Counted from the first letter of the stretch, positions 1 through 11,700 are shown. The stretch: 64,000 nucleotides of DNA from Sthenelais limicola (GCA_942159475.1 OW804096.1:36269744-36333743); one strand, 5' to 3'. Numbers and translations: made by a program. Notes: generated by a model from the sequence alone, not told the origin.

Positions 1-105
1 GTAGGGGTAGCTTATTTACATTAAAGGTTAGGGAGGTGAGAGAAGGGTGGGGGTGAAGAGGGTAGGGGTAGCTTATTTACATTAAAGTTTAGGGAGGTGA
101 GAGAA
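1..105. repeat. tandem duplication, 61 bp spacing
   Basis: Bases 1-44 and 62-105 are near-identical (TAGCTTATTTACATTAAAG followed by a GGGAGGTGAGAGAA run). The array continues off the left edge, so only the end of it is seen. Confidence 0.8.
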
Positions 106-172
106 TGTAGGGGGAGGACAGGTTGTCGGAGGTGAGGGGTGGAGAGTAAATCAATTAAATAGTGCTGCACAT

Positions 173-407
173 GGGTCAGATCTTCAGAAAATGTACAATT
201 GGCAGCTGTACACATTTAGTAAATTTTGCTAAATTAGACTGCAATATGGTCAATACTAGGTAAATTCGAGTATATTGGGCATTGCATTGATTCTAGCAAT
301 CTCTTAGGTTAGGTTAAACTGTATTTTGAAGTTTATTTTCGTCTGAAATTTGGGTTATTTGAAAAGATTGGCAAAGTAGAACTGTACGTTTTTTGAAAAT
401 CTGACCC
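173..407 (+). mobile_element. GGGTCAG miniature inverted-repeat element, copy 1
   Basis: Starts GGGTCAGATCTTCAGAAAAT and ends with the inverted complement, GAAAATCTGACCC. It is flanked on both sides by ACAT (169-172 and 408-411), which reads as a 4 bp target duplication. About 235 bp with no coding capacity. It belongs to the subfamily with TTGGCAGCTGTACAC just inside the left end. Confidence 0.85.
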
Positions 408-411
408 ACAT

Positions 412-871
412 GTCCTCAAACCAAATCATGGCCTCTCATTATCAGCTGTATGATTACTACTCATATAAATTACATATATAATTGTCAAACCCCGAAAGAC
501 CTTCGGAGTTGATAGAGTATATAATAAATGTACACGGATACGAAGGCTGTGGGTACTTGGTATTGCATCTTACGCTGTGGAGTCGGTCATCGTGAGGAAT
601 CCAAGGTAACGTTTCGATAACATTAATAACTTTTTACTCCTCTTCCAAGCGGTCTTTTGTTTTCTTTTATTCCATTCAGGCCGATAATATATTCAATAAG
701 TTACGCGAAAATATGCTCTATCCTTCAAGGCCCCCGCAAACCTTTTTTTTGTTTTTTGTTTTTATTCAATTAAATGCCATAACAAATCATTATTAGTTCC
801 TCAGAATACAAGGTACAGTTCCATATTATACCAATAAAATACTAATTCAAATTTACTCTATAAATATAAAT
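412..871. other. AT-rich intergenic DNA, nothing recognised
   Basis: No coding frame, splice-flanked exon or named repeat was found here. Short T and TA runs only. Confidence 0.5.
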
Positions 872-1075
872 GGGTCAGATTTTCAGAAAATGTACAATTC
901 GCCGTCACCAATCCACTCAAATAACCCACATTTATTACAAAAATGTGCTTCAAATTGCAGTTTAACTTAACAGAACTGATACTTTAAATTAATGCGATAC
1001 CAAATATTCTCAGATATACCCGGCATTCTTAATTTTTCAGCCTAATTTAGCAGAATTCACTAAATGTGTAGACCC
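872..1075 (-). mobile_element. GGGTCAG element, truncated copy
   Basis: Left inverted end is intact and the body matches the reverse orientation of the family (GCCGTCACCAATCC next to the end). The other end is missing about 30 bp, the break falling in GTGTAGACCC, so the copy cannot form full inverted ends. Confidence 0.75.
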
Positions 1076-1220
1076 ATATATATATATATAAAACTACAGG
1101 GTGCCCTCAGAATATGCCCGCTGCCTTAATCATTAGCTCAGTATTCATTTTCCTGTCCACCTCATACACAGATAGAACTCTAAACATTCTATATAACCTT
1201 ATACCAAATGTGATGCGTTA

Positions 1221-1437
1221 CACACTCTAGGTCCAAACACTCAGATCAGATAAGAATGGTATGTCAATGATTAGACGCCTACTTCGCTAATCTGGGTCCT
1301 AGCCTAGGACTCGGCGTTTTAATGGGATTATAAAAACATTTTGCGGTCTTAAAGGAATTATAATTGCGGTTTGAGGCGAGAGGCTTTCCCTTTGTTTGAA
1401 GGGACTCTCCCAACTTTGAGCCTAGATCGTACAGGAA
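1221..1437. repeat. dispersed repeat D (CTAGGCTCAAAG type)
   Basis: Matches 28206-28465 and the split copy at 40479-41206. Shared blocks are GACATACCATTCTTATC or its complement, a GCGAAGTAGGCGTC-like block, ATTATAAT next to CCATTT, and CTAGGCTCAAAGTTGGGAGA at one end. The outer ends CACTCTAGGTCC and GAGCCTAGATCG are roughly inverted, which suggests a small inverted-repeat transposon. Confidence 0.6.
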
Positions 1438-2022
1438 AATGACTCACAAGTCGCAACATTTATATAAATTTATTCAACTTCCGTACTTTCATGAGAACAA
1501 TCTACCTCCAGGAGACATGGGATGGGGTAGAAAAAGAGCCAAATGTAACCCAGAGCTGAGCCAAGAGGGAAGGGGGGTGGGGGGGGGGAATAGAAAACAA
1601 GTATGAAACCATGAGTCCTGTACTAAACTATGGCTCACATACTTGGTTACTTTAGACCAGACCGTATATAAAGCGGAGCTGCCACGATCACTCGTGTAAA
1701 AAATGTAAACCCAATCAGAATGGAACTGATTGGGAAGAGCGGGAAGAGGCAAAATCCTCACTGTGTACCTCATATACAAAATTGTTTACATTTTAGCTAG
1801 AAACCATATTTTAAAGTCCGAGTACGCTATGAGGATCAATTGGAAGATCTGCAGGTTGCAGATATTGTACTCCGATTTCGATGTACATGTACTTTGAAAT
1901 AAAACTATATATATATATATATATATTTTTTTTAAAGCGCTTTTTTTCACAAGATCTTGTAAAGTTATGGCCATAACTTGAATAGTTTGGCTTTAACATA
2001 AATAATTTATTCTATTTTCAAC
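1438..2022. other. intergenic DNA with a TA run
   Basis: No gene seen. Bases 1440-1460 resemble the end of the second miniature family (GACTCACAAGTCGCAA). A G run lies near 1574-1588 and a TA dinucleotide run near 1905-1926. Confidence 0.5.
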
Positions 2023-2026
2023 ACAT

Positions 2027-2261
2027 GGGTCAAATTTTCAGAAAATGCACAATTGACAGCTCTACACAATTAGGAAATTCTGCTAAATTTGTTTAGAAAA
2101 TGATGAATACCGGGTATATCTGAGTATATTTGGTATCGCATTGATTTAAAGTATCAGTTCTGTTATGTTAAACTGCATTTTTAAGCTCATTTGTGTCTTA
2201 AATGTGGGTTATTTGAGAGGATTGGTGAAGGTGAATTGTACATTTTATGAAAATCTGACCC
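2027..2261 (+). mobile_element. GGGTCAG element, subfamily with CTCTACAC
   Basis: Both inverted ends are present (left end carries GGGTCAAATTTTCAG, right end GAAAATCTGACCC). Flanks are ACAT and TCAT, a one-mismatch 4 bp duplication. The interior (CCGGGTATATCTGAGTATAT) defines a separate subfamily from copy 1. Confidence 0.8.
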
Positions 2262-2499
2262 TCATCAGCTACGCCACCATCGGGATTGGATGAGGCAAAG
2301 GTGACTTGTGATTCTAGCCTCATATTCATTTTATTATTTTGTGTAACCTTGTTACTGATTGGATCCTGAATGTATTACGACAGATGATTGGTCAAGCCAG
2401 GACTAACCAATCCTATCTATTGTGATTAATTAGGTATTAATAGCTCTGAATAAAATCGAATCAGTCTCTTCTATCATGCTCAGTTCGACAATAGAAAGC

Positions 2500-2688
2500 A
2501 TAAAACCCTGCCCACACATAGCCGATGTGCCTCCCGATTGTCCCCCGATTTGGGTCTCCTGATGATTTCATTTTAAATCCTGGCTCATGTTTTTGAAATA
2601 ACATAAACCATGGTTTGAAATAAAATCTTATGATTCATCAGAAGGCCGAAATCGGGAGCTAAATCGGCTATGTGTGGGCAGGGCTTAA
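2500..2688. mobile_element. GCCCTGCCCACACA miniature element
   Basis: The left end CCCTGCCCACACATAGCCGA and the right end carrying TCGGCTATGTGTGGGCAGGG are inverted complements. Body about 190 bp, non-coding. A diverged copy lies at 61033-61206, with AAACCATGGTTT near the centre of both. Confidence 0.75.
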
Positions 2689-2989
2689 CCCTGTTTGTCT
2701 TAGACTGGGTGCAGCTCCTTGCAGCATCTTATCTCCCGCTAGCCCCTTATCTCCCGCGGCCCCCCATTGTCTTAGCCCATTCCAAGATCCAGCTTTTGCG
2801 GCCCCCAATCTCCAACATTGCGTATGGAATATATACTACTAATATTCCATTTTAAGCTTCTAAATTCGAATTCAATGATACAAAAATCATAATCACTTGA
2901 AACTTAGACAAAATTCAGGCTCCTAGTATCAATCTTAGTCTTAAAAACAAAGAAACCATGTTAATTCTCAAAGATTTAAAAAAAGAAAA

Positions 2990-3160
2990 GGTTAATAAAG
3001 CAAAGTCCCTAACTTAGGGAGCAGCACTATAGTCTAGATGCTATCCTGTAATGTGGTAACGACGGGAAGACCTGGATTTTATCCAGAGGCCAATATATCA
3101 TTTCATGTAAAACTAAGACAAAATAAAGTATTCATCAATTAATCAATCAATCAATCGACA
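2990..3160 (+). repeat. possible retroposon 3' end with AATC tail
   Basis: An AATAAA at 3122 is followed by a run of ATCA units (about 3138-3158). This looks like the 3' end of a 5'-truncated non-LTR element, but no coding part is visible. Confidence 0.3.
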
Positions 3161-3292
3161 TGGATAAATCATCCCTGTCACATAAATCAAACTATCATAA
3201 TTCATATCACGGCAGTCGGTTATAATAAGATTACATTTTATTATGTTGATAAGACCGTTATACTATCGGCCAATGTTGAGTAATTAGGGTAT

Positions 3293-3527
3293 GGGTCAGA
3301 TTTTCAGAAAATGTACAATTGGCAGCTGTACACATTTAGTAAATTCTGCTAAATTAGGCTGCAATTTGGCCAATACTAGATAAATTTGTGTATATTCGGC
3401 ATTGCATTGATTCTAGAAATTTGTTCGGATAGGTTGAACTGTATTTTTAACTTTATTTTCGTCTGAAATTTGGGTTATTTGAGGGGATTGGGGAAGATGA
3501 ATTGTACATTTTCTGAAAATCTGACCC
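3293..3527 (+). mobile_element. GGGTCAG element, copy-1 subfamily
   Basis: Complete copy with both inverted ends. Flanks are GTAT and ACAT, so the target duplication is not clean. Confidence 0.8.
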
Positions 3528-3534
3528 ACATGTC

Positions 3535-3790
3535 CGTTAGATGAAAGAGAGGGGGAGGGGGACAGAAAGGAAGGGGAGAGAGAGGGGATGGCTATATGAG
3601 GAAGAGGGACAGGGAGCAAATACAGGGAGTATAGAATGAGGAGATCAAGAGAAGTGGGGATAGAGGATCGCTAGGTGGTTGGGGGAGGGAAGGAGGGGGA
3701 GTAGGATGGGGAGACTGGGGGAGAGAAGGACAGGGATGAGACAGTGAGAGGTGGGAGAGACAAAGGAAGAGTGAGAGAGATGGAAGTGGC
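3535..3790 (+). repeat. GA-rich polypurine tract
   Basis: Almost only A and G on the plus strand for about 250 bp (for example GAAAGAGAGGGGGAGGGGGA). Frames through it are low-complexity and are not taken as genes. Confidence 0.8.
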
Positions 3791-3794
3791 TATG

Positions 3795-4015
3795 GAGCCT
3801 ATGGCTGCCATCTTGCCTCTCGCCTCTCACCTTCTAATTCTTGCCGCTCGCCTCTCACATTCCAAATCTCGCCTCTCACCTCTCGCCTCCCACTTTTCAA
3901 TCTTGTGTCTGAACTCCCGCCTCTCGCCTCTCACCTTTCAACTCTTGCCTCTTGTGTCTTGCCTCTTGTGTCTTGTGTCTTGCCTCTTGCCTCTCGCCTC
4001 TTGCAGAAGGTCCAT
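3795..4015 (+). repeat. degenerate CTCTCGC minisatellite
   Basis: Imperfect 7 bp units CTCTCGC, CTCTTGC and variants, begun by ATGGCTGCCATCTTGCC. The same start word plus array occurs inverted at 26366-26530 and again at 30262-30330. Confidence 0.8.
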
Positions 4016-4264
4016 TTTTTGCATGGCTTATTAACATATAGGAAAAGTAGTGAGACTGAGCAGACAAAGTGTTTGAGAGGGAGTTGAGGAGGGGGAAGGG
4101 AAAGAGGGAGAGAGAGGAGAAAAGGGAGAGAGGGAAGAAGCATATGCCAAGAAATCTAGATGATATTCACTTATAAGTTCCTTCATATTTTTGTATGTCA
4201 AGGGGAGAGGTTTTGTTTATAGTGGGCTGGTACGGTGAGAGTAATGGCTTGGTACATCCCACCA

Positions 4265-5000
4265 AGAAACCCGATATCACCTTGATATCGGCCCAATATC
4301 AGACACTCCATCGGCCCGATATCAGATCTGATATCGATCGATATCAGACTGCACCCTCAAATTCGGTCGGCCCGATATCAGATCTGATATCAGATCTGAT
4401 ATCGGGCCGATATCAGACCAATACTATTTCTGATATCAGTTTCTGATATTGAGCCGATATCACACCGATATTAATTCCGATATCAATTCTGATATCGAGC
4501 CGATATCATACCGATATAATTTCCGATATCAGTTCTGATATTGAGCCGATATCATTTCTGATATCAGTTCTGATATTGAGCCGATATCACACCTATATAA
4601 TTTCTGATATCAGTTCTGATATTGAGCCGATATCGTACCGATACTATTTCTGATATCAGTTCTGATATTGAGCCGATATCACACCGATATTATTTCTGAC
4701 ATCAGTTCTGATATTGAGCCGATACCACACCGATACCATTTCTGATATCAGTTCTGATATTGAGCCGATATCACACCGATACCATTTCTGACATCAGTTC
4801 TGATATTGAGCCGATATCAGATCGATACCATTTCTGATATCAGTTCTGATATGAAGCTGATATCAGAACCGACACCATTTCTGATATCAGGAACTGAAAT
4901 AAAACTGATGTCATAGGAGTATTTTTCCTGATATCAAGAACATCAGAATCTGGTAGATCTCTAATATCCGGGGATCTCTGATATCCATCTGTCGTCAACC
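4265..5000 (+). repeat. GATATC-rich satellite array, left copy
   Basis: Dozens of GATATC or GATATT words in units like TTCTGATATCAGTTCTGATA, followed by TTGAGCCGATATC, with a period of roughly 50-60 bp that decays toward 5000. The palindrome GATATCAGATCTGATATC occurs near the start. The flanking word ATCCCACCAAGAAA at 4256-4269 is the complement of the flank of the larger array at 23965-26262. Confidence 0.9.
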
Positions 5001-6381
5001 AATATATAACACTTCCGATTTCATCAACCAATATAAGACAACTAAATAATGAAGATATTAGACTGATAATCTTGCAGTTTTTATTACATAATAAGCTTCA
5101 TCCTTACTAGGAAATGCACATGAACGTCTTTCATTTGGTTATTAGGTTCTTTATTTCCTGTGATTAAATGAAAGTCTACAAGAGACAAAGGAATATGGTT
5201 AGAAATGATGACACCATGGTTACAAATAATGACACATCATTACCTAATGGTCCACTGCTAGAAGTTCACCAGAAATACTTGAAAGAACTTTGTATTACGA
5301 AATTTTGATAAACATTGATATAACTTACTCTAAAAAATAAATGTCAGCTGGACATATTTGAACCTGACTGCCGATACCTAGAAGATTGAAATAGGCTGTC
5401 TTTGGGTCATCGAAACACTATAATAACCTATATTTGGTCACCCAGATACATGAAATCTGATCCCAAAATCTCTTAAAACTTCAATCTAAAAAATGTCATT
5501 TCCTAGACTGCCTGGACATCCCTTAAAATACCAATTTTGAGTGGAAGAATACTTGGCATAATACCCGATTGGACACACCCAAAATTCGTCCTATAGTCCT
5601 AAAACCTGTTTTTACCCAAATATGATGCATAAATTTTGTCCAACCAGTCTCAGAAAACATGTCTAATCATGTCCGTAAAAACACCAAAAAATAATTAGAA
5701 AAGTCTCCGCCGTTTTCTGGTGTTAAAAATGTGTCACAAAAATCCCCTGAATTGATGCCCATGATGACATAAAATGTCCACATATACCTGCCTTGAATAC
5801 CGTATGAATATCCTTAATATGAGGTAAATTGTTTCCCCTTAACCCTCTTATATCGGCATTTACAAACCGGACACCAAAAACACTTAAAATACTGACTGTA
5901 AAATCATATATCATTACAGCATTATATAGAATCCCTCACCTGTCCATATATGATTGAACAAAAATATAATGCAATATCGTCCATCTATGATTGAACAAAA
6001 ATTGAGGTTCACCTACGGATAACATAATTTTTAAAGCTTGAACCAGATACATACAGTAATATCATTTAAAACCAAAATCCCTCTTAGGTTCGTCAATTTT
6101 TCATACAGAAACCTGTTGAAACACCACTATAAGGAAACAATAGTATAATAATAATGCATGGTTCAGAGTTGATTTCTTGAATTGCCAGTCTATAGCAAAA
6201 TTTTCCTATTTAAGGTGTATTTTCTAAGAACATTGTAGTTGTCAGGATCCGTATATCCAATTTCTCCAGGTAATTGTCATGTTTTAGTACTCTTGCTTTA
6301 AGTTTGACATATTTAGGTTTTGGTCATATTTAGGTTTGGGTCATCTTTGGTCATCCGCCTTGATTAAGTGAGCTTCTGCTC
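5001..6381. other. AT-rich intergenic DNA, nothing recognised
   Basis: No supported coding frame, RNA gene or named repeat. Short open frames on both strands lack codon bias and homology that I can recognise. Confidence 0.5.
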
Positions 6382-6534
6382 ATGGATGAGACGACCACTG
6401 TACAGTTCCCTGGTGTATTGGTGCTGTCTGATCCTGAGCTGGTGAAGTTGGGAGCCTGTGACATTGGGCAGTGGTATTACGTAACAGGTCTTTCTGATGA
6501 AATAGTTGTCATAGATCCTCAGGATTTAAGGCTG
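6382..6534 (+). CDS. candidate first coding exon, unrecognised protein
   Basis: The frame opens with ATGGATGAG and reads 51 codons with balanced codon use in otherwise AT-rich DNA, up to a consensus donor (CTG then GTAAGT at 6535). The frame stays open to 6639, so it could instead be an 85-residue ORF. The peptide has a pattern V-L-x-L-S-D-P-E-L-x-K-L-G followed by G-Q-W-Y-Y-V, which loosely recalls N-terminal beta-barrels of Cdc48/PEX6-type ATPases; this is only a resemblance. No downstream exon could be joined with confidence. It may be a real 5' exon or chance. Confidence 0.3.
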
Positions 6535-6639
6535 GTAAGTCCTGATTGTCCAGTTTCTCTACTCAAATGGCCATGCCAAGTAGGTTCATATGAGTATATT
6601 CCTGAGGATATTGCCATCGCTGATCAAACTCTGACCTAG

Positions 6640-7327
6640 TCCAAACAAGTGTTTATGGATGCCTGCAGCTCCTCCATGATTAGTTGTTTTGTTTCCAGCA
6701 GCTCTGGAAAGCATCCTATAAATAAGGCCAGGTCATGAATTAAACATTATTAATAAGGGACATAATTATTACTAGAGTACTTGACATTATCTACCCAGTG
6801 CTTGTAATAAAATCAGAAACCATTGTATGAGGTATACAACATTTGTACATCTCAGGTTGGTTTGTTAAGTTTATATGCCTAACATTACAGATGGAAACTA
6901 TTTGCAAATCATGAATTAGAAAAAAGAAAATAACTCTGTTCCATTTGAGAAGGACAGTAAAATTCTGTGAAGGCTAGCAAATGTCTGTATTCAGCAGCCA
7001 AATTGGTGGTAAAATTAATTTCTCACACTGCATGTCTAATCAAAAGTACATGTCATATCATATCATTGGGATGTTGATTTACAGTACGGTACTTAATTTT
7101 CTTCATGCTGGATTTGCAAATATCTTGGAAATAAGAGCAAGAAATACAAAAATTATTTTTTTTGTATATTTGAATCGGTATACACACCCTCATATTTGAT
7201 GCTTACAATTAATTACTGAGTTGCAGGTAATTATGCACCCACCCCATGTCACTTACAGCTTAAATGGTATCAAACTCCTGTAGATAATTGTATATAACTG
7301 TATATAATGTTATAATTTATAACATAC
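6640..7327. other. AT-rich DNA, nothing recognised
   Basis: No gene supported. The plus-strand frame at 6981-7199 is AT-driven and has no recognisable motif. Confidence 0.45.
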
Positions 7328-7441
7328 CTTTGGAACAAATCCATGGGAGCAGGGCCTGTGGGCAGGACTTGGGAATTCACTACACAGTATCCACCTGTCC
7401 ACAGCTAGTAAGAAACGGTTGGGCATACTGTCTACTAATAT
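7328..7441 (-). CDS. candidate internal exon, unrecognised protein
   Basis: On the minus strand a pyrimidine-rich acceptor (GTTTTCTTTCAG) is followed by 114 nt, exactly 38 open codons in phase 0, and then a strong donor (CCAAAG then GTATGT). The peptide runs from ILVDSMPNR to HGFVPK and contains WILCSEF; I do not recognise a family. It is phase-compatible with the candidate exon at 9487-9660. Good splice signals on both sides and an open frame are the only evidence, so it may be chance. Confidence 0.35.
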
Positions 7442-7845
7442 CTGAAAGAAAACAATGTATTTATCAGTCAAACAGATCACTATATTTTCCATTTCATAAA
7501 AGTAGATATTTTTTGTGCAAGAAGGGAATACACATATTTATTTCTTGAGATGGCTCAGCCCATAGAGATAACATAGGCTCTATATATTGTTTAGCTGGTC
7601 AGTAACTGAAGCAATATTGCTCGCAGGCAATACATGGCTGACCTAGTTTTTGGTAAACTGTGCGTATGCTTTCTGATCTTCCATAGTTCCAGCTCTTCAT
7701 TAATATTGGGGCTATGTTTGCGGAGTGAATCAAGCTAAAGACATGATTATTTAACTATTTATTTCTCAAACCGCTGTAATCTAACATAAGTTATGTGGAA
7801 GAGGTCAAATAAACACAGAACAACCCTTGGATTCTCGGCGTAGTG

Positions 7846-7910
7846 AATATTCACCAATGTCAGTCTCAGGCCTACCGGCCCTTGACTGACATCGGTAAGT
7901 ATCCACTCCT
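7846..7910. repeat. imperfect hairpin, 24 bp arms
   Basis: AGTGAATATTCACCAATGTC continuing to AGTC pairs with GACTGACATCGGTAAGTATC continuing to CACT, about 19 of 24 positions, around a GC-rich loop containing GGCCTACCGGCC. Confidence 0.6.
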
Positions 7911-8682
7911 GCCTATATATACACCATAATGTTGCAACTCTATTAATCAGGCATGTAAGCCAGATGTTAATTCACAAATGTTGGGGAAGATTTTGTCAAA
8001 ACAATTGTCAATACTTTATAAGTTATGATTTTTGTATAATTAATATGGTAATCGTATTTGTAAATCTTAGGTTATGATTTAAATAAAGTTAATGAAATAT
8101 TATCACAAGCATGTTTATGTTACATATTCATATGGTCATTAATATGGGTGACATTCTATTTATATGAAAATCATTTTTTCTTACTTTAATATGAAAAGTC
8201 ACCAATAACATACCAGTCAATTGCTCTTCATGGGTTAGGACTCCAGGCAGTGAAACCATGGTTACCTTGGCCAGTCTCTAGCTAGCCCTGTGCATTTGAA
8301 CCTGCAAACAGTTGGAAGTTTTAATTTTCTTCCATCACAGTAATGTACAGTACCATGTTATCAGGTGCCACAAGAATACAATTTTACATAAACCATTGTT
8401 TGCATCTTAACTTCAATATAATGTCGGGTCAAAGCCCATTCTTTGGTTAGAATTACAAACTAGCTTATTTTAGTTTAATTTTGAATATACAACTGTTCAG
8501 CATGACTGTACATCTAGGGGGTATCTCAGGTTATAATAGAATAATAATAACTATGGCAAGAGTTGTAAGTCGTTCATACAGTATGATACGATCTGATACT
8601 ATGATACTACAAATCCTTTACATCTAGTACTTGAAAGAGCAGTCAGATATTCCCTATAAATACAGGCAAGTAAACAAATGAG

Positions 8683-8895
8683 ACCATAATGAAATACATT
8701 ATTACTTGTTACATTAATTTTAACATGGCGTTTCACTGCAACCCCTATACTAGGGTGTCCAGAACATGACCAGAATAGTTTTTTAAATCCATACATATGT
8801 GATTGTAATATAATACACTATTACTGAATATATTAATTTTAACCTTGTGTTTCTTTGTTAGCCTTATACTAGGGTGTCAGAACATGACCAGAATG
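8683..8895. repeat. tandem duplication of about 120 bp
   Basis: Two diverged copies of a block ending CTATACTAGGGTGTC and AGAACATGACCAGAAT (about 8683-8775 and 8805-8895). Confidence 0.6.
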
Positions 8896-9035
8896 AATGT
8901 TAAGACAGAACGGCTGGAAGACCTAGGTGTAAATCCTAAGAGGTACCTAGAGGCCTGTAGACCTGTTCATCAGCAAAGTAATGTAAAACGTCAGGGATGA
9001 ATAAAATATATTTCTATTCTATTCTATTCTAAGAC
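8872..9035 (+). other. retroposon 3' end or terminal exon
   Basis: After an acceptor-like TTTCTTTGTTAG (ending about 8861) one frame is open for about 45 codons (containing RLEDLGVNPKRYLEAC) to a TGA that overlaps AATAAA. A TTCTATTCTATTCTATTCT tail follows. The same AATAAA plus TTCTA tail ends the LINE fragment near 42.8 kb, which favours a non-LTR retroposon end over a host terminal exon. Confidence 0.35.
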
Positions 9036-9124
9036 CTATATCTGTATATCTTATAACTACATCACATCTTCTTTACCTTGTTTTGAGATCAAGCCCTTAT
9101 TGATACCCCTGAATAAAGTATGTA

Positions 9125-9297
9125 CAGTGGAACCTCTCTATTGAGACCACCCTTGGGACTGAATGATTTGTGGTCTTGAGGTGGTCTCATTGAAGGGGCT
9201 ATTTTAATATGAGGAAAGCAATTCGGGACTGAGAGAAACTTGTCTTAATAGAGGGTTGGTCTCTATGGATAGGTAGTCTTTATGCAAGCTTCCACTG
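9125..9297. mobile_element. pogo/Tigger-like miniature element
   Basis: Ends CAGTGGAACCTCTCTATT and GCTTCCACTG are inverted, flanked by TA on both sides (9123-9124, 9298-9299), as expected for Tc1/mariner-pogo elements. The interior carries words like GAGACCACC and TTAATAGAGGG seen in this group. A related copy lies at 41217-41396. Confidence 0.75.
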
Positions 9298-9486
9298 TAC
9301 TTGACATACAAATATCTATTGAATCGGGCAGGTAAACTAGAAGATCAATCCATAAGTTTCCCCAACCCCCTCTAAATCCTACATGTGACCAAACTGACTT
9401 CACCCAGGGCTCCCAAGTCTCACGCATTCTGTGTGAGACACATAATTTGTCAATATCTCAGCTCTCATGCTAAATACTTGGGTTAC

Positions 9487-9660
9487 CTTATTGATGGAAT
9501 AGAAGCATTGCCATAGACATACATATCTTCGGAAACCAAGCAGGTCAAGTCGGCCAAAGCCCAAACTTCCTGCCTTCCAAGTCCCCATAGTCACAATCCT
9601 ATTTTTCTTCTCGTCAATTTCACCACTTTGTTTGTAGGCCTATGCTCCACGAGCAATTTC
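9487..9660 (-). CDS. candidate 5' coding exon, unrecognised
   Basis: Minus-strand acceptor (GTTTTGATTAG) and donor (AATAAG then GTAACC) bound an exon. An in-frame stop lies near its 5' side, then an ATG at 9588 opens 34 codons (MGTWKAGSLGFGRLDLLGF and on) to the donor, phase 0. It could be a start exon feeding the phase-0 exon at 7328-7441. No family is recognised and the support is only splice signals plus an open frame. Confidence 0.22.
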
Positions 9661-9699
9661 CTAATCAAAACAAAACATACATCATTGTATATACAGAAA

Positions 9700-11330
9700 T
9701 AGCTCCTATCCACAGTAGTCTGTTTTAAACTCTAAATTCATATCAAAGCTGGTTTGGTTCAGAGGTTCACTGACCCTCACACTTATTAGGTGAGACAATT
9801 ATGTAGGCCTATATTACTGGGCTAAATTTCAATTAAGATGTGTTGGATTAGTCACTGTGGCAAAAACACATGGGTGTGTCGTTAATATATATAGACTAGA
9901 CAACTCAAGGCTCCCCCTCTCGCTGGAGGGTTCACAGTGGGGGGGGCTCCCCCATATTTTTTTTGATCTTTTACATCTTATATTTCATGTGTCCCGCATA
10001 CCGCAGCTTGTCCCGGAAAAGTATAATTTTGACCAACAAGTTTATTTCAATCCTATCTTGTTGTTTTGACATTAACACATATGTCTGTCAGCATGTAGGC
10101 TTACACAGAGTAGGCTACTCATGATACTCAGAGACTGTCGCACTAGCAGTGTTAGGTAGACCAATCCTCAGCATGATAAGCTTTCATGATATACTTGTAA
10201 CCCCATCTTATATTTAGCATTCACTCAGAACTTGAAGGCTTGGTCAAAATTGAATTCGTCCACAGGCTTTGACAGCAAAAAAGATACATCTGCTGTCTAA
10301 GATCAGAGTTGAAGTCAAGGGCAGATTTAGGGGAAGCTTCTTTTTAAAATCAAGCTAGGGCATTTGTGGTACAAAAGAAAAATATTCATATAACACTAAC
10401 TATAAAATAGGATATGGTGCTTTTTGTGGTCCTATGGCTATGAATGATTCAAACTTGAGCGCTATTTGCACACAGCACCATACCATTATGCAAACCACCC
10501 ACACTCACAGGCTTGTTGACAACATGTATTTATAGCCATATAGGGCGGGTGGCATAGCCTACTCAGCACGTTTGTGGTGAGTAGGCTACGGTATTTAACA
10601 CTAAATCAAATGGATATTGTAGGTAGGAGGGATAGAGACAGGGTGGGTAACGTGGATAACGAGGGCCCCTAATGGAAGGGCTTATTATGAGTTTCACACT
10701 TTCAAAATTGCTATTAGACATTGAGACAAATGCTCCTACCTTCGTTCTGTACAAAGAAAGGATGGTTCAATGTAATTCATAATTTGGAGTAAATTTCTGT
10801 GTGGGCAGGTAAATTCTAATTTCACCCGCAGTGCTGCCAAGTTCTACAATTTCACTACGATTTTAGTGTCAAATACAATGCTATGATCTGTAAAACACAA
10901 ACTACGAAATTTAGGACCAAAACATGTTCTAGATGAATTCATCAGGTCACGATTTCCAGTCACGTTTCACGTTGTAACTGGATTAGATTCAGCCCATTGT
11001 TTACTACTCGACCCCCTGGACTACGGTCTGGTGCAAAGCCCTTTCATGGTAGAAATTCATAAAACTTAAAGAAAATGCCACAACATAGGCACCCCACCTT
11101 AATGTAGACCCATGGATGATAACATCATGTAGGCTGTATACTTTATTTAATAATAGGCTACTGATAAAACTATTGAATGAATGCATTGCTTGATGCTAGA
11201 CTCAGTTCATTTATACAACATATGTTTTGAATGGTTTGGCAGCTGAGGAAAGTAGGGGACTTTACATAGAGGCAAAATTTTTATGGAAATGTTCTCTATT
11301 TGTCTATACAATACATGTATATATAATGTC
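9700..11330. other. intergenic DNA, nothing recognised
   Basis: No supported gene. A CCCTCTCGCTGGAGGGTTCA stretch near 9912 and a G-rich ORF on the minus strand near 10.6 kb have no recognisable homology. Confidence 0.45.
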
Positions 11331-11334
11331 ACAT

Positions 11335-11700
11335 AATTATTATGTCACCGTAACGTGCCGGCATGTTATGGTGACATCATGTTTTAGCACTCTTGAGGTG
11401 CAATAATGCACAGCAGGAGGACAATGCAGCTGTTTATGTTTGAGCTATATGATGACTTACCTTAAGTAATACTTTAATTTTTTCAACTCTAAATATTTTA
11501 TTTTTTATTAACTAAAATGTCCGGCACGTTATGGTGACATAGAAACTTCCCCAATATATATATTTTTGCTCTAATTCTGAAGAAAATAAAATATTGAAAT
11601 ACGTCCATTATTATATGGGAGAATACATTGAAAAGTATCTAAAACATTTTATATCAATTTGTATGCCAGGTTTACATAGGCACGTTATGGTGACATATAG
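11335..11700. repeat. repeated word CACGTTATGGTGACAT
   Basis: The word or a one-base variant occurs as an inverted pair at about 11340-11375 (GTCACCGTAACGTGCC against GGCATGTTATGGTGAC) and then directly at about 11523-11539 and 11681-11697. The last two are each followed by an A-rich link and ACTTCCCC. Spacing is roughly 160-170 bp, so this may be a decayed tandem repeat. Confidence 0.6.

Noticed and set aside
8214..8259. Minus-strand start exon (ATG in CCATGG, donor GTATGT)
   Set aside because: Ends in phase 1 and does not fit the only nearby downstream candidate (phase 0); ATG context is palindromic and likely chance.
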